From an uncultured Lentisphaerota bacterium (GTDB lineage: Bacteria > Verrucomicrobiota > Kiritimatiellia > RFP12 > UBA1067): a stretch of 63,757 nucleotides of DNA. The first letter of the stretch is position 1; each line of letters opens with the position of its first letter. The translations under genes and the position numbers were made by a program. Location of the stretch: the NCBI GenBank assembly GCA_946413265.1, contig CAMKJU010000012.1:1-63757 (forward strand), given 5' to 3'. Under the pieces are notes generated by a model. The model was not told where the DNA came from. It made no database searches and was given only the letters and a program-made list of their open reading frames with translations. Below, piece by piece: positions 24,599 to 33,070 of this stretch.

Positions 24599-27151
24599 TC
24601 AGAACAGACGGTCACCGTAGACGAGGATCTTCTTGAGGCGGAGCGCCTTTTTACCGCCACCGGACCTACAGCCGACCTTGACGGACTTCACGGTCTGCAG
24701 ATTCCCGGTGAGGTCGACGCGCAGAACGCCATCCTTTGTCGCACCGCCGCCGACCTCCTTCCAGTCACCCTCCTCGCCCTTCACCCAGACCACTAGCGGC
24801 ATTTCCGCGCCAATTGCCGTCACGCCCTTCACAACCACATCTCCAGCCAATTCCACGACAGCAAACGGCGCCTCCTCCGCCCGCGTCTCGAAAAGCCCCT
24901 TTCGCGACGGGTCGTACGGCGTGGCGTCGGACACCCTCGCGTAGTCCTCTGGCGTGTCACCCTTTCCGGCGCTTGAGGTCAGCACGAGTGCGTCGCTCGA
25001 CGCGAGCGGCGTACCGTAGTCCGTCTCTGCGACCTTCGCCACTCCCTTCGGCGGGTCTTCCTCGTTCCTGAAGTCGGCCATCATGCGGAACGCCGTCCTG
25101 TCCTCCATGCAGCCCTTGACCGAGCAGAGCCGCCGCCAGTCGATTTTGCCTGCGGACGATGCGTCCGAGTGCGCGCCGCTCATGAACCGCGCCACCTTCC
25201 CGAAGAACCGACCGAGGCGTTCCTTGTCATCTCCGAAACGCCTGATCGCGTAGCTGAAGGTCTGGGGCAGGTAGCTGCCGCTGTCCATGTTCGCGGAGAG
25301 CGCCGCCGCAAGCACGCCGTCCTCGAGATTCGGGATTCCACTGAACCGTTTCAACGAACGCGCCAGCGCCTCCTTCTCGAAGTTCATCTCCTCGGCGATG
25401 TAGGCCTTCGGCTGCGGGAGTCCGAGAAACACGCGCGCCGTCTCCTTTGCGAGCAGTTTTTTGTCGATGTTCTTCCTCTTCGCCAGCTCGTCCAGTGCCT
25501 CGTGCGCGAAGTCCCAGGAGACAAGCCGTCCGTTCGGGGCGAGCCGGACCAGTTCGGCGAGATAGCGCTGCCAGTCTTCAACGGAGGCGCCGGACTTCTT
25601 CATGCCGTCCGTGTAGGCGCGCCACGCCGACAGGTTGTACGGACAGCGCATCGCGGCCTCCTTGACGCATCCCGCGAAACGCAGCAGTTCTGACTCATCG
25701 TACGCCGCGCGGTCCGCGAACACGCGCTCTGTCGCCTGCAGATACTGGAAGCCCTTTCCCCAGAGCGTGAACGACGCGCCGGAGTACGGTCTGATTCCGT
25801 TGATGAGCCGCCAGTTGCCGTCCTCCTTGCGCATCGCCCAGCACCGGTGCGCCGGCGCACCCTTCCGGAACTTCGTGGCCTTGCGTCCGGGCTGGAAGTT
25901 CGTCACGGCCATGATCCCCTGCGCGTTGGCGGCGCGCGACGCCCACTCGGAAAGCTCCACGCACACGCCGCCGACGCGCGCGCGCAGGTAGAGGCGCGGC
26001 CAGCCGGACGCCATCCACGGGCGCATGTATTCGTCGTGCTTCGCCCACTTGCTCACGCCGAAGCAGTTTTTCTTGCGATATGGTACGTTCCTGATGCTCA
26101 CATTTCCGAGATAGCGCGTCGGGAAGCGGCGCTGGGCGTTGAGGTAAAGCGTCTCCGCCGCGTCCGACGGACGCTTCACGATGAACCGCCATTCGCGGCA
26201 GTCGCGCTTTCCGGCCTCCGTGACGAAGCCGCCGACCTTCCCGATCCGCCTGAACGCCGCCCAGTGGCGTACGGTCGCCGTCATGTCGTCGCCCTTCTGT
26301 GCGTTGATCGCCACGGCCACCGTCGCCCTGCGGCCCATCTCCGTACGGCTCCACTTCTCGTCCTCGTCGTTGAGGAAGAGCGTCATCAAGGTCTCCAGCG
26401 CGCGCGGTGCGTCGAAGACGGGGCCAGAGAGCAGGAAGTCCTCCAGCACGGCGTCGTCGTTCCACAGCCGCACGAACAATTCGCGCCCGCCCTTCGCCGC
26501 GAGGATCTCGCCGATCTTCTTCTCGCCGCAGATCTCGACAAGCCGCTTCCTCAAGATCGCACGCCGGACAGGCGAGCCCGGCTTGAGGTCTTCTGCTTTC
26601 AATTTCCGGCCACCGAATGCCAGTTGTCGAATGTTCTTCGCCCAATCGACATTCGACGCCCGACTTCCGACAGTGGGGTCAAGCCGTTTCGGCTCCAGAT
26701 TCACCACGCCGTCGCCGAACGCGCCGAGTCCGCGCAGAGGATCCTTCGGCGGCTGCGGCACGTCTTCACCGAGTTCCTTCAGGTAGCTGTACGCCGCCCA
26801 GCCCCAGAACGACGTGCATCCGGCGTCGTAAACGGCCTTAAGACACTCCACCGCGCGCGCCTTGTTCGTCTTGAGATCGTGGCGCAGCAGCGCGAACTCC
26901 GCCATGTCGACAGACTGCCGCTCTTCGAGATTGCGTCCGTTCGCCGGACGCGCCCGCAGCTCCGCGATGAACGCGCGTCCCTCTTTCCATTTCCCCTCCG
27001 CGCCAAGCCTGCTCGCGTGGCTGACGTCCCCCATGCCGTCCTTCGGCTTGCGTGGCAGGTCGATCTTCGGGGGCGTCCCGGAGCCCGATGCGAAAAACAC
27101 CACGCACGCAAACGTAGTGGCGGCAATCATTTTAAGTACCGGTTTTTCCAT
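24599..27151 (-). CDS. exported 850-residue protein of unknown function
   Basis: A signal peptide (MEKPVLKMIAATTFACVVFF) is followed by a mature start near residue 25. The N-terminal part has TPR-like helices (ASRLGAEGKWKEGRAFIAEL, KARAVECLKAVYDAG). The C-terminus (APFAVVELAGDVVVKGVTAI, VRVDLTGNLQTVKSVKVG-like, LRLKKILVYGDRLF) resembles an F5/8-type carbohydrate-binding domain. The central 500 residues, rich in Trp and Arg, are not recognised. It follows the rhamnosidase gene by about 20 bases, so it is part of the same operon and probably acts on the same polysaccharide outside the cytoplasm. Confidence 0.65.
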   Translation of the reverse strand: MEKPVLKMIAATTFACVVFFASGSGTPPKIDLPRKPKDGMGDVSHASRLGAEGKWKEGRAFIAELRARPANGRNLEERQSVDMAEFALLRHDLKTNKARAVECLKAVYDAGCTSFWGWAAYSYLKELGEDVPQPPKDPLRGLGAFGDGVVNLEPKRLDPTVGSRASNVDWAKNIRQLAFGGRKLKAEDLKPGSPVRRAILRKRLVEICGEKKIGEILAAKGGRELFVRLWNDDAVLEDFLLSGPVFDAPRALETLMTLFLNDEDEKWSRTEMGRRATVAVAINAQKGDDMTATVRHWAAFRRIGKVGGFVTEAGKRDCREWRFIVKRPSDAAETLYLNAQRRFPTRYLGNVSIRNVPYRKKNCFGVSKWAKHDEYMRPWMASGWPRLYLRARVGGVCVELSEWASRAANAQGIMAVTNFQPGRKATKFRKGAPAHRCWAMRKEDGNWRLINGIRPYSGASFTLWGKGFQYLQATERVFADRAAYDESELLRFAGCVKEAAMRCPYNLSAWRAYTDGMKKSGASVEDWQRYLAELVRLAPNGRLVSWDFAHEALDELAKRKNIDKKLLAKETARVFLGLPQPKAYIAEEMNFEKEALARSLKRFSGIPNLEDGVLAAALSANMDSGSYLPQTFSYAIRRFGDDKERLGRFFGKVARFMSGAHSDASSAGKIDWRRLCSVKGCMEDRTAFRMMADFRNEEDPPKGVAKVAETDYGTPLASSDALVLTSSAGKGDTPEDYARVSDATPYDPSRKGLFETRAEEAPFAVVELAGDVVVKGVTAIGAEMPLVVWVKGEEGDWKEVGGGATKDGVLRVDLTGNLQTVKSVKVGCRSGGGKKALRLKKILVYGDRLF

Positions 27152-27170
27152 TTCGTCCCCCGTCCTTTGC

Positions 27171-30100
27171 CTACCTGATGGCGGTGAAAGAATAAACTCC
27201 CGAACCGATTCTGCGATCGGGCTGACCGGGGAGGCGCACGATGGCCGTTGTGTTCGGCGGCACCGTTACGTCAAGCGTCACCTTTTTCCCATCACGACGC
27301 CACGCGGTGGTGATTGGTCCGTTAGGCCCGTTCACGGACACCTTCGCCCACGTGAGCGCGTCTATGAACTGCGGCGCAATCACAACCTCCCTGAACGCCG
27401 TCGCAGAAACATCGGGAATCGCCGCGCAGCTGCCATTTTTCTCTGGCAGCTGAATGCCACCGATATACTGGTACGCCCACGCCATGAAGTCGCCGAACAT
27501 GATGTGGTTGCGGCTCGCGCCGTCGCCCCAGTCCTCCCACAACGTGGTGCCGCCCTTCTGAATCCACTCGACGGGCGAGGGTTTCGTGGGGTTCGTGAGC
27601 ATCTTGAACGCAAGGTCGGTGCGCCCCGCACGGCTCAGCGCGCGGAAGACGTGCTTGGAGCCGAGAAGCCCGATGTCGACATGGCATCCCTCACGTTCCA
27701 CCGACTCAACGAGCTTCGCCTCGACTGCCGCGCGTTCGCTTTCCGGCACCACGCCAAATGCGAGCGGGAACGCCTGCGCCGTCTGGTGTCCGTTGTCGTA
27801 CACGCCATTGCCCTTGTAGAACTTCGCGTTTATCGCGTTCTTGATCGCATCAGCGAGTTTTGCGTAGCGCGCCGCGTCGTCGGCAAGACCCTTGATCGCG
27901 GCGATGCGCGCGAGGATCGCCGCCGCCTGGCGGTAGTAGCAGCTGGAGGTCAGCTCGGTTGAAGGCATGTGCCGCCTCTCCACGGGAATCCAGTCGCCGA
28001 GACCATGCCGCACGAGGTTGCCCCTCGCCTTCGTCGAGGTGAAATCAACGTAGCGCTTTAGCGCGGGATACACGACGTCAAGGATGCGGCGGTCACCCCG
28101 GTAGCACCAGAGGTTCCACGCGACCACGGGCAGTGCGCTGTCCCACGCGGGGCCGTTGCCCCAGCGGAATCCCCAGCCGCTCGTGGGGACGATGCAGCAG
28201 ATGTCGCCGTTCGCGAGCTGTGTGTCCATGATGTCCCGCAGCCACTTCTCGTAGGCGGCCGTGTTCTCGTAGCAGTACTGCGCGAGCTCGGACGCGATCG
28301 AGGCGTCGCCCGTCCAGCCGTTCTTCTCGCGATGCGGACAGTCCGTCGGATAGCCGTCAGCGAAGTTGGAGCGGTACGCACGGTCGCCCATCAGCATGAG
28401 CGTGTTGAACGTCTCGTCGGAACACGCGAACGAGCCGATCGCCGGGAAGTCCGTATGCACCACGCATCCCGTGATGTCCTCCTTGCGCGGCGCGGCGCGA
28501 AGTCCCTTGAGGACGACATACTGGAAACCGTTGTACGTGAAGCGCGGCTCGTACCGCTCAACCGCCGCGCCGGAAGAGACGAAGCGGTCCGTCTGGAACG
28601 CCGCGCCCGTGGCGCAGACGGCCTGCGAGGCAGTGTAGCGGAAATGACAGTCGATGCGCCGGACGGACGCAGGCGCGAAGTCCTTGTTCGCGCGCTCGTC
28701 GTAGCGAATTACGAGCACGTCGCCCTTCTTCTGTCCGCGCACGTCCATGCGAATCCATCCCGCGAAGTTCTCCGGGAACTTCACCACATACGTGCCGTCC
28801 GGGAAGGCGTGAATCGCCTTCGGCGCGATCATACGCATCACCTTTGCGCCCGGACAGTTCTCCGCCACGAGCGCGCCCTTCGGCGCGGACACCTCGGCGG
28901 CGCGAATCTCCTTCGCGGCGAAATTTGGCTGTGCGGGATGGTGCGCGCCGATCACCTCGCCCTCGCGGATACAGTCGTAACCGACGGGGCTTTCCACCTG
29001 ACGCCACGAGCCGTCCGAGACGACCGTCTCGCGCGAACCGTCCGCATACGTGATTTCAAGCTGCGCGATCATGCGCGGAAAGTCGCGCCACGGCGCGACG
29101 TCGAAGTTCCACACCGCGATTGAGCGCACGTCGTACCAGCCGTGTCCCACCAGCACCTTCAACGTGTTCTCGCCCGGCTTCAGCGCGCTACCGAGATCGT
29201 AGGTGGAGTAGAGAACGTGCTTGTCGTAGGCCGTGGGCGACGGGTCAAGCACCTTGTCGCCGATCTTGCGTCCGTTCAGCGACGCCTCGTAGAAACCGAC
29301 GCCCGTGACATGGAGAAACGCGGAGACGATGGGTTTGGTGATGGCGATCTTCTTCTCGAAGGCGGGCGACGCGATCTCCTCGCGCGTGACAAGCGCCTTG
29401 CCGTACGGCGTATCGCGCAGGGCGCCGAGATCGTTGCCGAGCGTTCCGTTCGTCACGATGCGGCGACCGTCGGGGAATCGCAGCGCGCAGATGAACGCCA
29501 GCGGGGTTCCCCTTCCGCCTTTCTTCACGCGGACGGACATCGTGTTCTTGCCAGGTTTGAGCCACGGCGTCATGTCGCGGAAACGCAGATGGTTCCAGCG
29601 ATCCACCTGTCCGGCATGTCGGTGGAACTCTTTTCCGTTCACGTCGATCTCGTGCCGCGTCGAGGCGGCGTGCAGCAGTTCCACATATTCGCCGGGCTTC
29701 GCGCCGGCGAAGTCGAAGTCGAGGGAAATCACCACGTCGCCGCGGGCGTTGGGCTTGGCGGTTATCCAGCGTGCACCAGACAAGTCCGCGTCGGGATGCG
29801 TCTCGGGCGCGGGGCCGATCCACTTCGCCTTCCAGCCGTCGCCAGGCATGATGCCAGTCACCCACGTCGCAGGAGCGCTCCAGTCGCTTTCCGCGCCCGA
29901 ACCGTCCCACGTGCGTACCTTCCACCAGTAGCGGCGCGACGAGGCAAGCGTTTTTCCGCCATACTCCACGTCGATCGTGTCCGCGCTCGAAACTTTGCCT
30001 GAGTCCCATAAGTCGCCCTTGTCCGCCGCGAGATTCCCCTTCGAGCTTGCCACCATGATGCGGTACGCACTCTGCACAACGCCCTTTGCAACCTTCTTCG

Positions 30101-31136
30101 ACGCCATCTTCCAGCCGAAACGTGGAGACGGCGCGTCCACGCCGCACGGATTTTCTAGCCTTTCCACCGTCAGCCCGCACGGAGCGCCAAACGCACCAGC
30201 GCGGAATCTCTCAACCAGCGCGTCCTTCTCCTGTTTGGGCACCGCGATGACTGTGCCGTGGCGGATGCCCTTCGGCAGATGGAGCTCCGCAGTGCGGTCT
30301 TTCCAGGTCTTGCCGCCGTCAGAGCTGGAAATCATGTTGTAGCGTCCGCGACGGTAGTTGTCGAAGCAGACGTAGATCTCCTTGCCGACGAGGAAAGGCG
30401 ACGGTCCCTCGACCCAGTCGGGTCCGAAGTTGATCGGCCCGTCAAGCTTTGTCGGGAAACCCTTGTCCAGCGACTTCGTGCGCGTGGTGAGGATGTGCTT
30501 CTTCGCGACGGGCTTCTCCCGCTCGTCCTTGATCGTCATCACCCAATCGTGCGTGAGCGGGTCGCGCACGATCGCGGCGTCAATCACGCTGAAGCCCGGA
30601 TCGAACCACTTCTCCGTCGGCGTGAACGTCTTGAAGTCGCGGGTCGTCGTGCGGTAGATGCGGTGTCCGTCCCCGCGTCCGGAAATCGTCGACGCCCAGT
30701 AGATGTGGTACGTGCCGGTGTCGGGATCGTAGGTGAGCTCCGGTGCCCAGCAGTTCCGGCATTCCTTCTCGTACTCCATCACCGGAATCGCGCGCTGCTC
30801 GCTCCAGTTGACGAAATCGCGCGTCTCAGCGTAGCCGATGATGCGGTCGTGCCAGCTCGTGGTCCAGACCATGCGGTAGACGCCGTCCGGGCCGCGGCAG
30901 ATGGAGGGATCGCGCATGAGGCGGTCCTTGCCCACCGTGGGCTTCAGGACGCTCTTGTTGCCGTTAAGCGCGGTCCAGTTCAGGCCGTCGTCGCTCACGG
31001 CGAGGTGCAGTCCGTCGCTCTGTCCGCAGAAGTACGAGAAGATGTAGGCTTCCTTGGCGGTCGTTTCAGGTGCGGCCTGCGCGAGCGCCGTCACCGCCGC
31101 AAGTCCAGCAGAAACAATCAGGGTTATCGTTTTCAT
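27171..31136 (-). CDS. secreted GH43-like / GH78 alpha-L-rhamnosidase fusion
   Basis: A 1321-residue protein with a signal peptide (MKTITLIVSAGLAAVTALAQ). Residues about 25-310 are a five-bladed beta-propeller of GH43 type (SDDGLNWTALNG, MRDPSICRGPDGVYRMVWTT, PELTYDPDTGTYHIYWAST). Residues about 330-1320 are a GH78 rhamnosidase: an Ig-like rhamnosid-N domain, the D-C-P-H-R-E-K-N-G-W-T-G-D-A catalytic signature and an (alpha/alpha)6 barrel (PAWDSALPVVAWNLWCYRGD). The ATG at 31136 with GAGG six bases before it is chosen over a much longer open frame running through the preceding gene. It probably cleaves rhamnose and arabinose side chains of pectin-like or mucin-associated glycans. Confidence 0.88.
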   Translation of the reverse strand: MKTITLIVSAGLAAVTALAQAAPETTAKEAYIFSYFCGQSDGLHLAVSDDGLNWTALNGNKSVLKPTVGKDRLMRDPSICRGPDGVYRMVWTTSWHDRIIGYAETRDFVNWSEQRAIPVMEYEKECRNCWAPELTYDPDTGTYHIYWASTISGRGDGHRIYRTTTRDFKTFTPTEKWFDPGFSVIDAAIVRDPLTHDWVMTIKDEREKPVAKKHILTTRTKSLDKGFPTKLDGPINFGPDWVEGPSPFLVGKEIYVCFDNYRRGRYNMISSSDGGKTWKDRTAELHLPKGIRHGTVIAVPKQEKDALVERFRAGAFGAPCGLTVERLENPCGVDAPSPRFGWKMASKKVAKGVVQSAYRIMVASSKGNLAADKGDLWDSGKVSSADTIDVEYGGKTLASSRRYWWKVRTWDGSGAESDWSAPATWVTGIMPGDGWKAKWIGPAPETHPDADLSGARWITAKPNARGDVVISLDFDFAGAKPGEYVELLHAASTRHEIDVNGKEFHRHAGQVDRWNHLRFRDMTPWLKPGKNTMSVRVKKGGRGTPLAFICALRFPDGRRIVTNGTLGNDLGALRDTPYGKALVTREEIASPAFEKKIAITKPIVSAFLHVTGVGFYEASLNGRKIGDKVLDPSPTAYDKHVLYSTYDLGSALKPGENTLKVLVGHGWYDVRSIAVWNFDVAPWRDFPRMIAQLEITYADGSRETVVSDGSWRQVESPVGYDCIREGEVIGAHHPAQPNFAAKEIRAAEVSAPKGALVAENCPGAKVMRMIAPKAIHAFPDGTYVVKFPENFAGWIRMDVRGQKKGDVLVIRYDERANKDFAPASVRRIDCHFRYTASQAVCATGAAFQTDRFVSSGAAVERYEPRFTYNGFQYVVLKGLRAAPRKEDITGCVVHTDFPAIGSFACSDETFNTLMLMGDRAYRSNFADGYPTDCPHREKNGWTGDASIASELAQYCYENTAAYEKWLRDIMDTQLANGDICCIVPTSGWGFRWGNGPAWDSALPVVAWNLWCYRGDRRILDVVYPALKRYVDFTSTKARGNLVRHGLGDWIPVERRHMPSTELTSSCYYRQAAAILARIAAIKGLADDAARYAKLADAIKNAINAKFYKGNGVYDNGHQTAQAFPLAFGVVPESERAAVEAKLVESVEREGCHVDIGLLGSKHVFRALSRAGRTDLAFKMLTNPTKPSPVEWIQKGGTTLWEDWGDGASRNHIMFGDFMAWAYQYIGGIQLPEKNGSCAAIPDVSATAFREVVIAPQFIDALTWAKVSVNGPNGPITTAWRRDGKKVTLDVTVPPNTTAIVRLPGQPDRRIGSGVYSFTAIR

Positions 31137-31156
31137 CTTTTTCCTCATGTATGGCA

Positions 31157-32755
31157 TTACGACTCGTACACGACCTTGTAGCCGATCTTCTTCGCGAACG
31201 CCTCGACGCCCTTCTTGAAGTCGCCGAGGAACGTGACGCGGTGCCAACCGAACTTGTTCCAGTAGCGGTATGCCTTCTCGAAGTCGCCCGTCACCTCCAC
31301 CACCATCTTCGTGCGGCAGCCGCGGTCGTCGGGGTCGTTCGAGAACGAGCGGCCGGTCTGCAGCGCCACAAGGCGCTTGCCGATGTCGAACTGCACGGAC
31401 GTGACAGGGTAGTTCCGGGGCGCGAGGGCGCGCACGGACGCCCCTTCGCGGTCCGCGCAGTGCGTCTCGATCTCGAACGGCGACGCCTCGCTCTCCACGC
31501 CCAGCAGCTTGCGCGTGGAGACGCAGTGCGCGAACAGCATCGCGCGCCGGGAGCTGTCGATGGCGGGATCGGAGATGTAGCCCATGCGCCCCTTCGTCAT
31601 CGCGTTGAACACGATCATCACGACGGTGGAGCGCACGTCGTTCTCGCACGTGCCGAAGAGGCCGACGTCCTGCAGCTCCATGAAGCCGAGGCACGGATAG
31701 GCCTTGAGCTTGCCATTGTAGCATCCGCCGAGGCAGTTGATCGTGATGGACACCGCCCCGCGGTCCTTGAGCACCTGCTTCATCGCGAAGAACATCTTCG
31801 CGCAGCCGAGGAGCGTCGCGTCCGTGACGCCGCCGATCTTGCGGGCCGTGCGCTTCCACTCGTCCACTTTCGGCTGCGCGACGGCGTCCGGAATCTTCTC
31901 CCACGCGGCGTTCAGCTCGGCGAACTTCAGGTCTTCCACGACGATGCCGAAGTCCTTGAGTATCTGCGCCTTGAACTTGGCGGGGCAGCCTTCCACGGAA
32001 AGAATCTTCTTGCCCTTCACGGCGGCGAGCGTCTCTTCCGGCGTCAGACAGTCGAGCGGCCCCTCCACGGGCTTGACGCCGCTCTCCGGCGGCGTGTGGG
32101 AGAGACGGTAGTCCGTCGCGGCCTTGACGAAGTCGTCCGCCGTGCCGTCCTTCAGCTTCTCGAACGCGCGCGCCGCGCCGATGGTGTCGTTGAAGTCGAG
32201 CGAGCTCATGAAGGCGTATTTGGGCCACTTGCGCTCGATCAGCGTCGAGTTGTCCACGTCCCATCCGCCGATGCCGGAGTAGGGGAAGCTGCAGAAGAGG
32301 AGCGGCTTGAACGTCCGCGCGATCGGCGAGATGCAGCTTACCCAGTTGTTCAGCTGGATCACAAGGTAACCCTTCACGTCGCCGGCTGCGTTGTCCTCGG
32401 CGACGATCTTCTTCGCGGTGGGTATGTCGCTCGCCATTCCCGGGACGAACGCGACGCCCTTCACGGCGGCGTTGAGGGCGTCCGTCACGTTCTTCATCAC
32501 GGGGCGGAAGTCGAAGCCGATGTGGGGCCACGTCTTGCGCTTCTGTACCTCGTCGAACGCGGCGAACACGAGGCGCACCTTCACGGCGCCCGTCTTGTCG
32601 GGGATCGCCCCGGCGGGCGTGGGCGCGGGAAGCGCGGCCAGGAAGTCCTTGAACTCTGCCTTCGCGGCAAAACCGCCCATTGCGGCGGCGGCAAAGAGAC
32701 TGTGGATGAAGTCACGGCGGGCGCAGCCCGCGCAGGTTGACGTTGCTTTTCTCAT
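31157..32755 (-). CDS. Tat-exported L-fucose-isomerase-like protein
   Basis: A 532-residue protein beginning MRKATSTCAGCARRDFIHSL with a twin-arginine motif (RRDF) and a hydrophobic stretch, so it is probably folded in the cytoplasm and exported. The body (AFDEVQKRKTWPHIGFDFRP, NNWVSCISPIARTFKPLLFC, INCLGGCYNGKLKAYPCLGF, GLFGTCENDVRSTVV) has the pattern of the L-fucose/L-arabinose isomerase superfamily. Export of such a fold is unusual; the catalytic acid residues could not be confirmed. The start at 32755 has AAGGA seven bases upstream; an alternative ATG lies at 32773. Confidence 0.7.
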   Translation of the reverse strand: MRKATSTCAGCARRDFIHSLFAAAAMGGFAAKAEFKDFLAALPAPTPAGAIPDKTGAVKVRLVFAAFDEVQKRKTWPHIGFDFRPVMKNVTDALNAAVKGVAFVPGMASDIPTAKKIVAEDNAAGDVKGYLVIQLNNWVSCISPIARTFKPLLFCSFPYSGIGGWDVDNSTLIERKWPKYAFMSSLDFNDTIGAARAFEKLKDGTADDFVKAATDYRLSHTPPESGVKPVEGPLDCLTPEETLAAVKGKKILSVEGCPAKFKAQILKDFGIVVEDLKFAELNAAWEKIPDAVAQPKVDEWKRTARKIGGVTDATLLGCAKMFFAMKQVLKDRGAVSITINCLGGCYNGKLKAYPCLGFMELQDVGLFGTCENDVRSTVVMIVFNAMTKGRMGYISDPAIDSSRRAMLFAHCVSTRKLLGVESEASPFEIETHCADREGASVRALAPRNYPVTSVQFDIGKRLVALQTGRSFSNDPDDRGCRTKMVVEVTGDFEKAYRYWNKFGWHRVTFLGDFKKGVEAFAKKIGYKVVYES

Positions 32756-32790
32756 TGCATGTTCCTTGTTCATTTTACTTTTCTTTGTTC

Positions 32791-32919
32791 TTAGGGATTG
32801 ACGCCCATTTCCTTGAATTCCGCAGCGGCGTTCAGGAAGTGCGCAGGCAACATCGCCGCCATTCCGAACTTTGCCGCAATGACAATAGCGGCCGCAAAAA
32901 CAACTACACGGTTCCTCAT
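32791..32919 (-). CDS. small exported or membrane peptide (42 residues)
   Basis: A frame MRNRVVVFAAAIVIAAKFGM followed by AAMLPAHFLNAAAEFKEMGVNP looks like a signal peptide or single membrane helix plus a short mature segment. GGCGAG lies just upstream. It sits between the 101-bp repeat and the isomerase-like gene. No function recognised; it could be a short leader peptide or a decayed gene start. Confidence 0.35.
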   Translation of the reverse strand: MRNRVVVFAAAIVIAAKFGMAAMLPAHFLNAAAEFKEMGVNP

Positions 32920-32954
32920 TTTCTCGCCTATGACTTTTCTGTATCCTTTCTTAT

Positions 32955-33055
32955 TTGCTTTCGCTGCTGGGAGTTTCGGAGCCTTGGAGGATGGGAGAAT
33001 TTGTAAAATATTCTCCCTAACTCCGAGACTCCCAATCTCCCAATAGCGAAAGCAA
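32955..33055. repeat. 101-bp imperfect inverted repeat, family 1 copy B
   Basis: Ends TTGCTTTCGCT and AGCGAAAGCAA and arms with GGGAGTTTCGGAG / CTCCGAGACTCCC. Same family and size as 19763-19864. Lies between the transporter-cytochrome fusion gene and the small peptide gene, where it may also terminate or process the transcript. Confidence 0.65.
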
Positions 33056-33070
33056 TCATCCATGTGCGCC

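Noticed and set aside
27171..32531. Single 1786-codon frame covering the rhamnosidase and much of the isomerase-like gene
   Set aside because: The upstream 460 codons run through the isomerase gene in another frame and encode an Arg-rich nonsense sequence; the true start with signal peptide and ribosome-binding site is at 31136.
31070..32740. Long plus-strand open frame (556 codons) opposite the isomerase-like gene
   Set aside because: It is the complement of a well-supported gene; its composition is Arg/His/Val-rich and has no motif or ribosome-binding site. The same applies to other long plus-strand frames, such as those at 20967-22826, 54123-55847 and 3963-5828.
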